Below are positions 34,430 to 44,564 of a DNA stretch of 64,000 nucleotides, piece after piece. Made by a program: the position numbers and the translations under genes. The stretch comes from Chlorophyllum brunneum. Taxonomy: Eukaryota > Basidiomycota > Agaricomycetes > Agaricales > Agaricaceae. The number at the start of each line of letters is the position of its first letter. Position 1 is the first letter of the stretch. The stretch spans positions 496,001 through 560,000 of the forward strand of contig OY756149.1 in NCBI GenBank assembly GCA_963576785.1. Reading direction: 5' to 3'. Below the pieces are notes generated by a model. It searched no databases, was not told the DNA's origin, and saw only the letters and a program-made list of their open reading frames with translations.

Positions 34430-36006
34430 AATCTGAGCTAAGGTAGAATCACATCCTAAACTGGGCATATAATTTACCAGTTGTAATAATATGATACCCT
34501 GCAATTCTAGGTATTGGGTCATTGCTTCCAAATTTGAGACTTTATAGTATGGTAACCATACCTAATCTCCTATTTTATAGGCTAATTTGAAGAGTACATC
34601 TTTTTTCTTACCATAATGAGAGGAAATTCTGTCAATTGACCATTTTTCTACTTTTCCTAATCTAACTACTTACTGAAGTTATCTTCCAGAGAATCAGCAA
34701 TCATTATTGAGTACATGGATTTGTAACAGATCTGCATGGAAAGCAGGATGGATCTCTCACTACTTCAACTCTGATGGAACATCAAGGAGGTAAGAGTTAT
34801 TCTTATATTCCTTGAGAATGGCAGAAGGTCTGATGAACTTTGGTGCTAGTTTATAAGCTTGTCCCTTAGGTATACTGAGGTTCTTTGTTGAGAGATATAT
34901 AAGATCATCTTTTGTGGATAGAGTATTATATTGTTTGCAATTTACTAGCTGAGTCTGTTTAACCCAAGCATTAATGATTGTATTATGAGCTGACATTATA
35001 GTATTCTTCATCTTTTGAGCAAAGATTCAAATCCCAGGATACTCAATGTCAGTTTCAAATATCACTGATTGAGGCATCCATTCATAATTCAACATGAATA
35101 GTATATAGCCAGTAGTATCTGATCAGGCACTATTGATAGTGAATTTGATAGCAGGTATCTTAAAAACCTAGTCTTGTTGATGTGGGGCAACACACTGCCT
35201 TAACATCTGGGTAATAGTCCTGTTAACTTGCTCTGTTGCTCTATCTGACTGCAGGTGGAATGAGGATGAAATTCTCAGCTCAATTTCTGCCAGTTCATTC
35301 AAAGTCTGCCAGAATGTGCTGGTGAACAACAAGTCTTGATTACTCACAATGTTAGAAGGTATGCTGTAATGTTTGTTTACTCTGTCAAATATCACCTCAG
35401 CAATGTCCTTAGCATGGTACTTTTGCTTAGTAGGGACTAGGTGAATTATTGATGTTAAGTGGTCTATGATTACCATTAACACATCACATCTTTTGTTTAG
35501 GTTCTCAGACTCTGGTAATGGTCCCACAAAATCAACTCCAATGGTTTCCCAAGGCCTTGTTGGTATATCAAGTGTTTCTAGTTTACCCAAATGGGGCCTT
35601 ATTGTTGGACTTAGAGATTTTGCATATCAAGCAGGTTTCACAAAATGCCTGGACATTGGCCACTATTCCTTTCCACCAGATGTTTTCCCTCAGGTATGTG
35701 ATTGCTTTCACTGGTCTTGTATGTGTGAGAATTGAGTGGACATGAAATATTATTATTTCTCTGGCCCATCATTCTTCAATCATGATTTCCAGTATGCACA
35801 TGTGTGTTTCCCATCCTATTTCATGAATATAAGGCCATTACTGACTTCAAAGTTCTTGTAGGCTGATGGGCCCTTTAGAACCATGGTGAAGAACTTGTTT
35901 TCATCATATCTACCCCTGATGCTCTGGTGAATGTCTATTCCAGGGTCACCAAAGGCTATCAGTTCAGGTAACATTACTGGCTCCTTGGATGCAGACCTAG
36001 GCTACC
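34430..36006 (-). pseudogene. Ty3/gypsy integrase relic
   Basis: Blocks in order on the minus strand: a pre-integrase spacer (DPGIDIHQSIRGRY), the zinc-binding end (WWKGIVANVQAFCETCLICK), a +1 frameshift, then the integrase core 35168..35590. The core reads PWETIGVDFVGPLPES, SNQDLLFTSTFW and SDRATEQVNRTITQMLR, so the three acidic catalytic positions survive. Next comes the C-terminal domain 34760..35011 (LIYLSTKNLSIPKGQAYKL). A decayed chromodomain-like tail ends near 34430. Several stops and frameshifts separate the blocks. Confidence 0.8.
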
Positions 36007-36467
36007 AAGAAACAGTTCTGTTGGAATGTCTGCATGTTCATGAAGTGCAGAGTGTGGATCAATGGTTGGCCTATGACTTCTACCCAGCCGTTGATGACAT
36101 CTAGGGGAATCCTGCCCCGGTCCAGGTGCAGATAATCAAATGCCACTGTCTCGAGTGCACGGGTTTGGCACAGGAAGTTGGAAAACCACATGAGGGACCA
36201 GATGCTCAATCTCGAGACATCACTAAGGCAGGTGATATAGAGTATTTTGACATGGGATCCGATGTGGGCGTGCAGTGGGGTGTGGATTCCGTAGATACTG
36301 CTGTCTCTCAACGGATCAATGACGACGACAGCAAAAAGCCGGCGCTGGCTGAGCTCTCGCCATCTTGAGCAGACGAGAGAAGTGGTGTGTAAAGCGGGCA
36401 GGTCGCTGTGGAGAACAAATTCATCCAGTATCTCTGGAGGGATGCTTCCCCCGAGTGAGAGTGCCAT
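36007..36467 (-). pseudogene. 5' half of a disrupted F-box gene
   Basis: From the ATG at 36467 the frame reads an F-box directly: IPPEILDEFVLHSDLPALHT, then SLVCSRWRELSQRRLF. It continues through a helical region (YLHLDRGRIPLDVINGW) and stops just inside the junction with the gypsy element near 36006. F-box proteins recruit substrates to SCF ubiquitin ligases through Skp1. CpG content is normal from 36087 upward and absent below it. The C-terminal half lies at 31602..32267, so the gene is broken. Confidence 0.7.
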
Positions 36468-37559
36468 TGAGAGGGAGGCCAGAAAGAAACGCAACTAGCA
36501 CCATTTTGCAGCCTCGTAACAATGCTTTCAGCGCTTCTGACGAACCTGAAGCGCCAGCGGGGAATAAATACCATCCGTGAGGTCGACGCAAGGGTTTCAC
36601 AGAAGTAGATTGTAGCCAGTTTTTGAATATTTGAATATTCGGCCTTTGTTCGTGCACCGAGAGCAAAGTGTCTTTGAGACTAATGCGTGTGCCACAAGAT
36701 GCAACCGAACTCTCACTGACTTATCAATTCCTTCGCCGCTCGATGGGCGCGACTTTTGATTTTAACCACTCGTCAGTGCATTCCCTGGTTCCTCACACAA
36801 CATGATACTAAGCGGTCATCTCGAACTCATCAACTCTTGTCTCATACATATTCGGCAGGTACGACGATTTGCACGGACTCCGGATCTGCGCAGCATTTTG
36901 GACCATGGAAATCCGTTCGCCAGCTACCTTTATGCGTGTGGCGCGTGGCAGTCCTGGCAGACGTCTGAGGTGAGAGGGGAAGTAGACAAGTGAATTTGCG
37001 AATTTCGTGCTACATTCTACGCTACGTGTTGCCAGGGACGTTATTACGGTCTAGGTGCGCTTCCGTATGGCGTGGACACACATACTTATCTCCGGTAGCT
37101 CGTGCATTCACCTAACATTCGATCTTGTACTGTGCTTTGGCAACCAAACAAGGTCGTCGCCCAGTGGCTCAAGTCGGCATTGTCAAGAGGACCACAACCA
37201 CCCCTACACGCTTTTGTATTCTATCCTGTCACGTATTTCCCCAACATGGCAACTTGGTCCCGACCCGCACACTGCTGAATATGTGCCAATAACCATTTCA
37301 GGAATTGGGCTGTGCTTGGTGAACTGCCACGATATCGGCCATCCCTGAATTGTTGAAGGGTGCACGAGCGAAATACAACGTCGAAGCGCACTCTTGGATA
37401 TGTGTAGCTTGGACCCAAGTGCCACTCACCCGTCATGGCTTTTGGCGCCGTGCATGAGGGCTGCATACTCAATCCATAAAAGCCGACCACACGCAGCCGG
37501 TCCACCAGCAGTGTCTTTCAGAATATCCCTCAGCCGCATTTTCTAACCGCCGTGTCATC
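36468..37559. other. Intergenic region; distal part is the duplicated promoter of the coiled-coil gene
   Basis: About 1.1 kb. From roughly 37287 the sequence (starting near ATAACCATTTCAGGAAT) aligns with the region upstream of the inverted second copy (56114..56360), so promoter and leader were duplicated with the gene. A possible TATA-like CCATAAAAGCC lies about 85 bp before the ATG. The rest, 36468-37286, shows nothing recognisable. Confidence 0.45.
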
Positions 37560-39406
37560 ATGTCTGGACTAGTTGGTCTTGCTCAATTGATCCAAGCCGC
37601 GATCAATTCTCCACAATGTCCGGTTATTGTTCAGGTCATGGACACTCAGCCTCCTTGTTTCCAATCTCAGGGGACCCGCAATGAAGATGTTACGATGCTG
37701 GACGTCCCTCCCGTGTCTGGTGTGTACCATATCTCTATCATCGCAAGTTTTTCGTTGACGACTGGTGTGTTACAGACATTTCTGATGACTCGTTGTCCCG
37801 TCTCCTGCCGCTTGTACAAGATCTACTCGCCAAGGAACCTCACACCCTCACTCCAGACGAAGTGTCCCTAGTGGGCTTCCTCAGGGCTCAGCTCGGTCTC
37901 CCGCAGGAAGAGCCAGACCGTAATTGCCCTCAGCGCTCCGACTCCCTCAATGATCAATCCATGTGTTCCCCTCTCTCAAGGCACCAAACCCCTCCTCGTC
38001 AGCAGCCTTGTGGCCCTGCTGGCTCGGAGCCACATGGTGATACCTTGGCGGGAGACTGTCCGGAAGAGTCCGACGGACCGGCTAGCTCTACTGCCTTTGC
38101 CAACGTCCGCCACCGCCCCTATCCCCGCCTCGGTGCGTCTGATGAGACCCCCAGGTGGGTCAAGAAGAAGGCCTCGACACGTTCCATGTGTAAAGAGATA
38201 CGGCATGTCCAGGAGAAGTTAGCGAGAGAGGCGAAAACGGACGACGACGATCTGCGGTACGCAAGGGTGGAAGCGAAGAAGATGGAGCTGCTTGGCCAGG
38301 TGAGGGCTCAGATTGAAGAAGCGGGGGGCCAGTGGAACGAAGAGGCGGCTTTGGCCCAGTTAGCCGCTGATCTCCAGAAAACTGCTGAGCAACTCGTGCG
38401 GGAAGAGGACGAAGCTAGCCGTCGGAGAACCTCTTATTTCACTGCTGCTGTGGAATACGTAAACTCTTCTTATCAGAAGGGACTCGAAACACAAACGGAC
38501 CTGGTGAAGGGGCTCCGGCAGAAATGTACTACGGTAGAGAGGCTCGACAAGACGATCAAGAAGCTTCGCCAAGAGCTTAAGAAGGTGAAGGAGTGTCGCG
38601 ACAAGCAGTATCGAGGGAGTAGGGAGGCGCTTGTCCAAGAACTCCAACTCGCTACCGATACCAAAAACCATAATGTGCAGCTTCATGGGAAACTCCTAGC
38701 ATTCCTCCAGGCTGCAATGGAGCAAGACGAACAAGACTTCTATACGGCATGGGGGGCTTTCCAGGCCCACTTCGGTTTGGTACCCAGCCTCTGGCCCCCC
38801 GGCGTCCCACCACCCCCCGAGACAAGCCCCGAGTCCCCGCTTCCTTCACAACTCTCCACCCAGCCGTCTACCCCCAGTTCGTCGACGGGCACAGAGACCT
38901 CTCCACCATCCCCAACTGCTTCCAATTCCCAGTCCTCGGAGACGGCTGCAACCTCTCCCCCTGAAGCACCATCCTCTGCTCTACCGCCTGCACTCTCACC
39001 AGCTCGATTCTCCTACCAGTTCTTGCCAACCAGGAAGCCTCGAAATTCCATGGACCGCATTCGCCGTTATACCGAGGACTGGGACTTACTCAAGTTAGGC
39101 AGATTGGTGGAGGGCAATGCGACCTTCGACCAAATGCCTTGGCCAGTGTTCTTTGATATGGATCCGGATTGCCTGGACAAGCTGACTCTCGAGTCCGTGA
39201 GGGAGTTTGTCCTCCATGATGCTCATCTCGATGGGAAGAAACCTCAGACAGTCGTAGAGAAAGAGCTAGTACGATGGCATGCAGACAAGTTGCAAGATGG
39301 CATCCTCCGGGCATTCATTCCAAAGGACCGTGATGCTATTATTGAAGCTAGTAAACAAATCACGGGCTTTCTTATTGACATTCGTAAGTCGGTCAAGGGT
39401 TGTTGA
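37560..39406 (+). CDS. Unrecognised coiled-coil protein, intact copy of a duplicated gene
   Basis: Exons 37560..37719 and 37776..39406 (56-nt intron) encode 596 aa. After a ~55-residue head comes a helical block (LVQDLLAKEPHTLTPDEVSL), a Pro/Ser linker, and a long Lys/Arg/Glu-rich coiled coil at about 190-340. A conserved block follows (FLQAAMEQDEQDFYTAWGAF, then WPPGVP), then a Ser/Thr/Pro-rich linker and an acidic/helical end (FFDMDPDCLDKLTLESVREF, ELVRWHADKLQDGILRAF). No catalytic motif, signal peptide or membrane helix is seen. A second, shortened copy lies inverted at 54765..56113. The intron position and phase are identical in both. The function is unknown; a multicopy or element-borne gene is possible. 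Confidence 0.75.
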
Positions 39407-39980
39407 GGCTCTTGAGGGTCTTGACCTGTGAGTATTTTCCATAATGTAAGTAGACCTTTTAGGATAGCTTTTGAGTACAACGTAGATACTGACTTATCTT
39501 TTATCCCCTTCACGCTTTATGCCAACCCCCCCTGATATATGCCTTATGTATGCCACTGTCCTCTCTATATTTACCTAACTCAATATACACACCTTGCTCG
39601 AAATTTTTTGGGAGTTGTTTGTGCGAGATGATGCGGGTTCGAAGGGGACGAACAACATGCCTATCACGTCCTCGAAATCAATCTAGGGTGAGGGGATCAC
39701 CGCACTATTAAGTGGAATATGGAAGCCGATTCAAGACTATTACCCTTCCTTCGTTTAGACGACAACTTGAATCGGTGAAGGTGTGGTTTAGGATCTCGCG
39801 GGATTCATCCTGTTATTGCTGAGGTTTTCGAAGGAAACGAAAACCGCGAAGGACGTTGGACTACCAATGGCTTGGTACACTTGATGGACTCGGCCGATAG
39901 GTACTTTCCGAACCGAAATTGTGAGATAACAGAGGCATTTACATTCTGAAGTAATGCGACAAATTCTACGCTCTAGTCAA
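39407..39980. other. Intergenic region, start belongs to the duplicated unit
   Basis: The first ~190 bp (to about 39592, ACTCAATATACACACC) match the region beyond the stop of the second coiled-coil copy, so the duplication includes the 3' flank. The remainder separates convergent genes and shows nothing else. Confidence 0.4.
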
Positions 39981-40803
39981 TTAAGCCGTGCCCTTCACAA
40001 CATCCTTCACGGCCTGCCAAGATGGACGGCTTTGAATTTCGTTGAACCATCTGTTTACGTTAGGCCTCTCTTGAATCAGGTTGACACCTGAGGGAGGAAG
40101 CATAGAACCGTACGGAAGATGGAAGAGATCGGCAAGCGTGACCTCCTGTTGGTTTCAACATCGTATCAGTACTGTCAACTCGACTAAACGATGAGACACC
40201 AAGGGAAAACACGTACATCACCCCCCAAGTATTTCTGCTTCGACAATATCTCATCGTAGACATTGAGCTTTGCGGTGAGACGGGTAGTCAACTCATCAAC
40301 TTTCGCCTGGTCTGCTTTTTGGCCGTAATGTCTGGTAGACGTTAGTTACTCTGTGCTACGCATCCGTCCATGGAAAACTCACGGCTTGAAAATAACTTCG
40401 TATGCAATAGGCGCAGCCATCGCATCAAAGTTAGAGAGCTCATTCGAAGCCGCTTGCTCGAAGAGGGCACGTTTGCGAAGGTCGGAAGGGATAAGCTTCG
40501 GCCCCTGGCCAGAGTATTTCTCCTCGACATAACGAGCAATGGCACGGCTCTCATAGAGGATGAAGCCGTCATCATCCTATCATCAATCAATGGTCAAACC
40601 CTCGAATTGTAATGGAGCGCTTAGGTGCTCACGATATAGGGCACTTGTCCAAAAGGCTGTTTAGCCTTGTATTCGGGGGTCTGGTTCTCGCCATTCAAAA
40701 TGTCAATATTATGAAATTTAAAAGGGACATTCTTCTCATGGAGGACGGTGGCAACCCGTTTGGTGCAGGTAGAAATGGCGGATCCGTAAAGCTGGAGGAC
40801 CAT
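39981..40803 (-). CDS. Phi-class glutathione S-transferase 1
   Basis: Four exons (40633..40803, 40383..40576, 40217..40331, 39981..40145) encode 214 aa. The thioredoxin-fold half reads MVLQLYGSAISTCTKRVA, then KQPFGQVPYI, and the GSH-binding Glu-Ser pair is in LYESRAIARYVEEKY. The helical half has the family block LTAKLNVYDEILSKQKYLGG, then LADLFHLPYGSML, and ends SWQAVKDVVKGTA. Phi-class enzymes conjugate glutathione or reduce peroxides in the cytosol using an N-terminal Ser. The STC motif here is closest to the classical active site among the three tandem genes. Exon lengths 171/194/115/165 are identical in all three. Confidence 0.93.
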
Positions 40804-41211
40804 GATGATGAAGAGTTGCGAATGGGGTGTGTTTTGTGTGGGATGTAACTGGGGACCATCTCTGGGTTTTATAGAGTTTCTGCTTGCTGGCTTGCTCGAA
40901 ATCCTTCTTCGTCATGGCCACCGGAATTTGAGTCAGCCATATGAAAGTGTCGCGGAGTTTGATCGATGCTGACAAGAAAATGGGCACCTTCAAAGCTAGC
41001 TTACGAAGGAATGACCAATCAGTCTTGTCCTAGGGAGCGATGGGGATCATGGCAGTAATCTGACTCCATTCGTACACTCTTGGCATGCGCCGTTGTTGGC
41101 GGTTATGGGAGACAACGAATAAATTGTGGGGACGAGTGCTTGGCCACTGGAAATGACCCGTCACATCAATGTCACATCAGGCGTCTTGGGCACAAGATTT
41201 GGTACTGTATA
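40804..41211. other. Intergenic region between GST genes 1 and 2
   Basis: 408 bp holding the promoter of GST 1 and the 3' flank of GST 2 (both minus strand). Nothing else recognised. Confidence 0.35.
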
Positions 41212-42046
41212 TTACGCTGTGCTCTTAACACCACCTTTCACAGCTTGCCACGAGGGACGGTTTGTAAGATCATTGAACCATCTAGCAACGTTGGCCCGCT
41301 CCTCAACGGCATCACAACCACTCCGAGGGAGCAGACTTCCGTATGGAAGGTGATACAGATCAGCTAGAGTGAGCTCCTGTAGGTATGAAGTTAGCCCGGA
41401 ATTTTGGCCCCGGCCGACAACAGTGTGGAGTGGAAGAATATGTACATCACCAGCAATGTACTTTTGCTTGGAGAGGATTTCTTCGTAGACATCAAGCTTC
41501 GCCGCAAGTGACGTCTTCAACTCTTCGATCCTACTCTGGTCAGACTCCTGGCCGATCATCCTAGGGTAGTTAGTTGATTATATCTAAGCGCACAGTATAA
41601 TCCACCCTCTCGCCGAAACTCTTACTTTTTCCAAACGGCCTCGTATACGAGAGGCTGGGCAATTACGTGAAAATTAGACATTTCCGTGGACGCCGCTTGT
41701 TCGAACAACGCGCGTTTTTCGACATCTTTGGGGATCAGCTTCGTTCCTTGGTTGGGGTATTTGTCTTCCAGATAGCGAGCGATCGTCCTGCTTTCGTACA
41801 ATATAAAACCGTCATCGTCCTGATCAAAGCTTCGATTGAATCGGATGGCTTTCTGGAGCACGAACAAAATCCTACGATGTATGGAACTTCCCCGCAGGGC
41901 TGTTTGGCCTTAAACTCCGAGGTCTTGTGCTCGCCCTTAGAGAAGTCAACCGGCACGAACTCGAAAGGGATACTCTTTTCGAGGAGTACAATGCCAACAC
42001 GGATAATGTTGGGTGACATAGAGAATCCGTAGAGTTTGAGGACCAT
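41212..42046 (-). CDS. Phi-class glutathione S-transferase 2
   Basis: Four exons (41876..42046, 41626..41819, 41446..41560, 41212..41376) encode 214 aa with the same exon lengths as its neighbours. The start is MVLKLYGFSMSPNIIRVG; the Ser at the catalytic position is kept but is followed by Pro-Asn-Ile rather than Thr-Cys-Thr. Other family blocks are KQPCGEVPYI, LYESRTIARYLEDKYPNQ, LAAKLDVYEEILSKQKYIAG and LADLYHLPYGSLLP. The altered active-site loop suggests a changed substrate or chemistry, which is inference. Confidence 0.93.
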
Positions 42047-42273
42047 ATTATTTAAAAGGGATGGAATGGGGACGGTTAGATGCCACCGAAGATCCTTGAG
42101 CGTCTATCATTACAATATGGACTCCGGAAATCGGAAATCCGGTGTCACGCACCAACGAGAGGAAATCATGTGTATGCAGAGAGCTTCTGACCGGCGGGGC
42201 CCCTCCTCGGTTGTGTTTTCCTTCTGCTGATGCGGTCAATCTACGTCAGCATTGTCCAGTCCTCTCACTAGGC

Positions 42274-42830
42274 TAGTGATGTGCGGGTTAGTAACCAGTT
42301 GCATGGCTTGCCTATAATCATGGTTAACCCAGTTGTCAGTTACGATTACACGCTAACTATAAACAAGCTTACTAAAGGCAGAATCACCGACATTATCGAT
42401 TTGATACATGAGGGACTACGACATTAGAATTACACAGGTAGAACCATCATACTCATCATCAACCGCATTGGTATCCATTTCAGCCAGCTCGTGCAACTCC
42501 AGCTCATCTTCGAAGGTCAGTGTTGCAAACCAATTGTACAGAGGTCCAGTAATTAGATGAAAAATCAAAAAGTTCCACTAAGTTGATTTGGGAAGGATAT
42601 ACCAGGCTTCCCAGCTGCATAATCCATCTGCGCAAACTAGAATAGCCTTGGTGAAACACTACATTCTATTGGGTGAAGACATATGTATCTGTCAATGCTG
42701 GTCCGCGCTGCCAGATTGTCTATTACTAAGTGGGAAAGTTATGGGTTACATCAAAGTTATAACCCATCACTAACTATAACCGTAACCCATAACCGAACCA
42801 GTTATACTCGGTTAGTAACCACCCTCACTG
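42274..42830. mobile_element. Probable non-autonomous hAT-type element (MITE), 557 bp
   Basis: The left end reads TAGTGATGTGCGGGTTAGTA. The right end, reverse-complemented, reads CAGTGAGGGTGGTTACTAAC. Both resemble hAT terminal inverted repeats (CAGTG...). The flanking 8-mers are CACTAGGC (42266..42273) and CACTGGAC (42831..42838), a 6/8 match with two transitions, as expected for an aged 8-bp target duplication. The interior has no coding frame and contains several GGGTTAC/GTAACCC pairs, including a perfect 11-bp inverted repeat TTATGGGTTAC (42739) and GTAACCCATAA (42782). It sits between GST genes 2 and 3. Confidence 0.55.
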
Positions 42831-42956
42831 CACTGGACAATTGTAACTCAGGGTATAATCACGTGGAACTCTCATCATGATGGCTTAAATGGCGTCGTTC
42901 ACAATGTAAAGTAGCAAGTTTTATCCTATTCAATACTCGCAATCCGAAGGTTTACA

Positions 42957-43758
42957 TCAAGCAGAGCTCGCTAACCCTTTCTTCACTGTCTTCCAAGAAT
43001 CACGGTTGGATAGTTCGTTAAACCATCTGGTAACATTAGGCTTCCCGTGGGTGAAGTTAACACCCGCCTCAGGGAGTAGTGTACCAATAGGGATGTGAGC
43101 AAGATCCGCTAGGGTGAGCTCCTACGAGTAAAAGTCAGGGAAGTGTGCGATGGGTGATGAGACAGTGCAACGAACGTCACCAGCGAGATACTTTTGCTTC
43201 GAGAGAATCCGTTCATATACATTGAGCTTCGCATCAAGTGCTTTGGCCAACTCGTTAATCTTTGCCTGGTCAGGTACCTCTCCATGATATCTATGGCATG
43301 TCGAGTTGTAGTCAAAGGTATTTTCGACGTAGGTAACTCACTTTTTGAAAATAGCTTCGGCAATAATGGGGAATCCGATGCTATCAAAGGCAGAACCCTC
43401 CGTAGCCGCGGCCTGCTCGAAGTGTGCGAGTTTGCGGAGGTCGGTAGGGATGAGTTTGGTCCCTTGGTTAGGATATTTCGCCTCTATGTAACGAGCTATA
43501 GCACGACTTTCATATAAAATGAGGCCGTCATCCTCCTAAGACATTGATGAGACGGGTCTGAATTCCCCTGCAGTAGTGTGCGCTCACTATGTAGGGAACC
43601 TGTCCAAAGGGCTGGTTGGCTAGAAACTCAGCGGTTTTGTGTTCGCCCTTTATAAGGTCGACGTTGATGAACTTGAATGGGACCTTCTTTTCGTGCAGCA
43701 CAGTCGCGACGAATTGGGAGGGTGGTGATAGATTGAATGCATAGAGCTTGAGAACCAT
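42957..43758 (-). CDS. Phi-class glutathione S-transferase 3
   Basis: Four exons (43588..43758, 43342..43535, 43176..43290, 42957..43121) encode 214 aa. It starts MVLKLYAFNLSPPSQFVATV: the usual Tyr-Gly is Tyr-Ala and the active-site loop reads Ser-Pro-Pro-Ser. The remaining blocks are normal: NQPFGQVPYI, LYESRAIARYIEAKYPNQ, LDAKLNVYERILSKQKYLAG. It ends VKKGLASSA. A GTG/TTG start upstream of the ATG at 43758 is not needed. It is the most divergent of the three and is probably still an enzyme or a ligand-binding GST. Confidence 0.92.
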
Positions 43759-44564
43759 GGTGGTCAAAATAATTCACAAGGTAGAGGATGAAGATGGGAT
43801 AAGACGGTCGTGAATGCTGTTCTGAAACTACTCGTCGCTCTTATAACTCCCTCATAAGAGAGAGAAAATACTCGGGTACGAACGGGGCAGGTGTCCGGAG
43901 GTGAGTCAGTTACTTGACACCAAGTAAAGGGATTACCACCACCCCGTGCATGAGTGACCTTCTAGGGAATCGTTGCACCAATGTTATTCCGGCAACGAAC
44001 CAAAAGCAACATATGGGTCAACGATTTAGACGTTGAGTAGGGGAGTAGGGTGGTTTACGATGCACATCGTCCCGGACATTCTACGACCCCAGGTGGGTGG
44101 ATTCGAGTCCAGCCCAAGCTAGACTCCTCATTTCGGCTGTATCGTCCTTGACAGAGCAGTTATCCGAAGAACGGTCAAGGACCTTGACAAGTTTGACAAG
44201 TTTGACATCTTCTATCATTCACTCGGTTACAAGAGATTGGAGTACCTCGAGAACAAAGAAACTCCCAAGAAACATGCATTGCTTCAGTAAATCACCCAGT
44301 GAATAACCAATCAAGCCCAAATAATATACCAAGAAGAAAAATCAAAAGAGTAAACATGGTCAATGCTATAGTGTTAAATGCGCTATCGGTGTTCCAGGCC
44401 TGCTAGAAGAAGGAATGGCGTCCATGTGAGGCGTTAAAAGCGTGGAAATGAACATCTGGTCCAGGCCGGACGAGGCTCGTGGAAAGTATTAACTTGCGCC
44501 CCAAATGTCTGATCTCACGAGGTCAGACCCTGAGACACAACGTTTCGGATGTTTTTTTCTTGGA
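43759..44564. other. Intergenic region between GST 3 and bestrophin gene
   Basis: 806 bp containing the GST 3 promoter and the 3' flank of the bestrophin gene. A short tandem repeat of TTGACAAGT occurs near 44186-44206. A T-loop-like segment near 44095 was considered and rejected as a tRNA. Confidence 0.35.

Larger units (their letters stand above)
32268..36006 (-). mobile_element. 5'-truncated, CpG-depleted Ty3/gypsy retrotransposon remnant
   Basis: The element lies between the two halves of an F-box gene. It keeps the 3' part of pol (spacer after RNase H, integrase, chromodomain-like tail), ~1.9 kb of AT-rich sequence without usable frames, and one probable LTR. Gag, protease and reverse transcriptase are absent, so the 5' part was lost. 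By eye there is only one CpG in the ~3.7 kb. This fits cytosine methylation followed by deamination or a RIP-like process. It cannot be active. Confidence 0.85.

Noticed and set aside
42739..42792. Telomere-like or CRISPR-like repeat based on GGGTTA/TAACCC motifs
   Set aside because: Motifs are few, irregular and inverted; better explained as the interior of the hAT-like element.
44040..44125. Possible degenerate tRNA with a GGATTCGAGTCC T-loop
   Set aside because: The T-stem needs a bulge, and no acceptor stem pairs with the 3' sequence.
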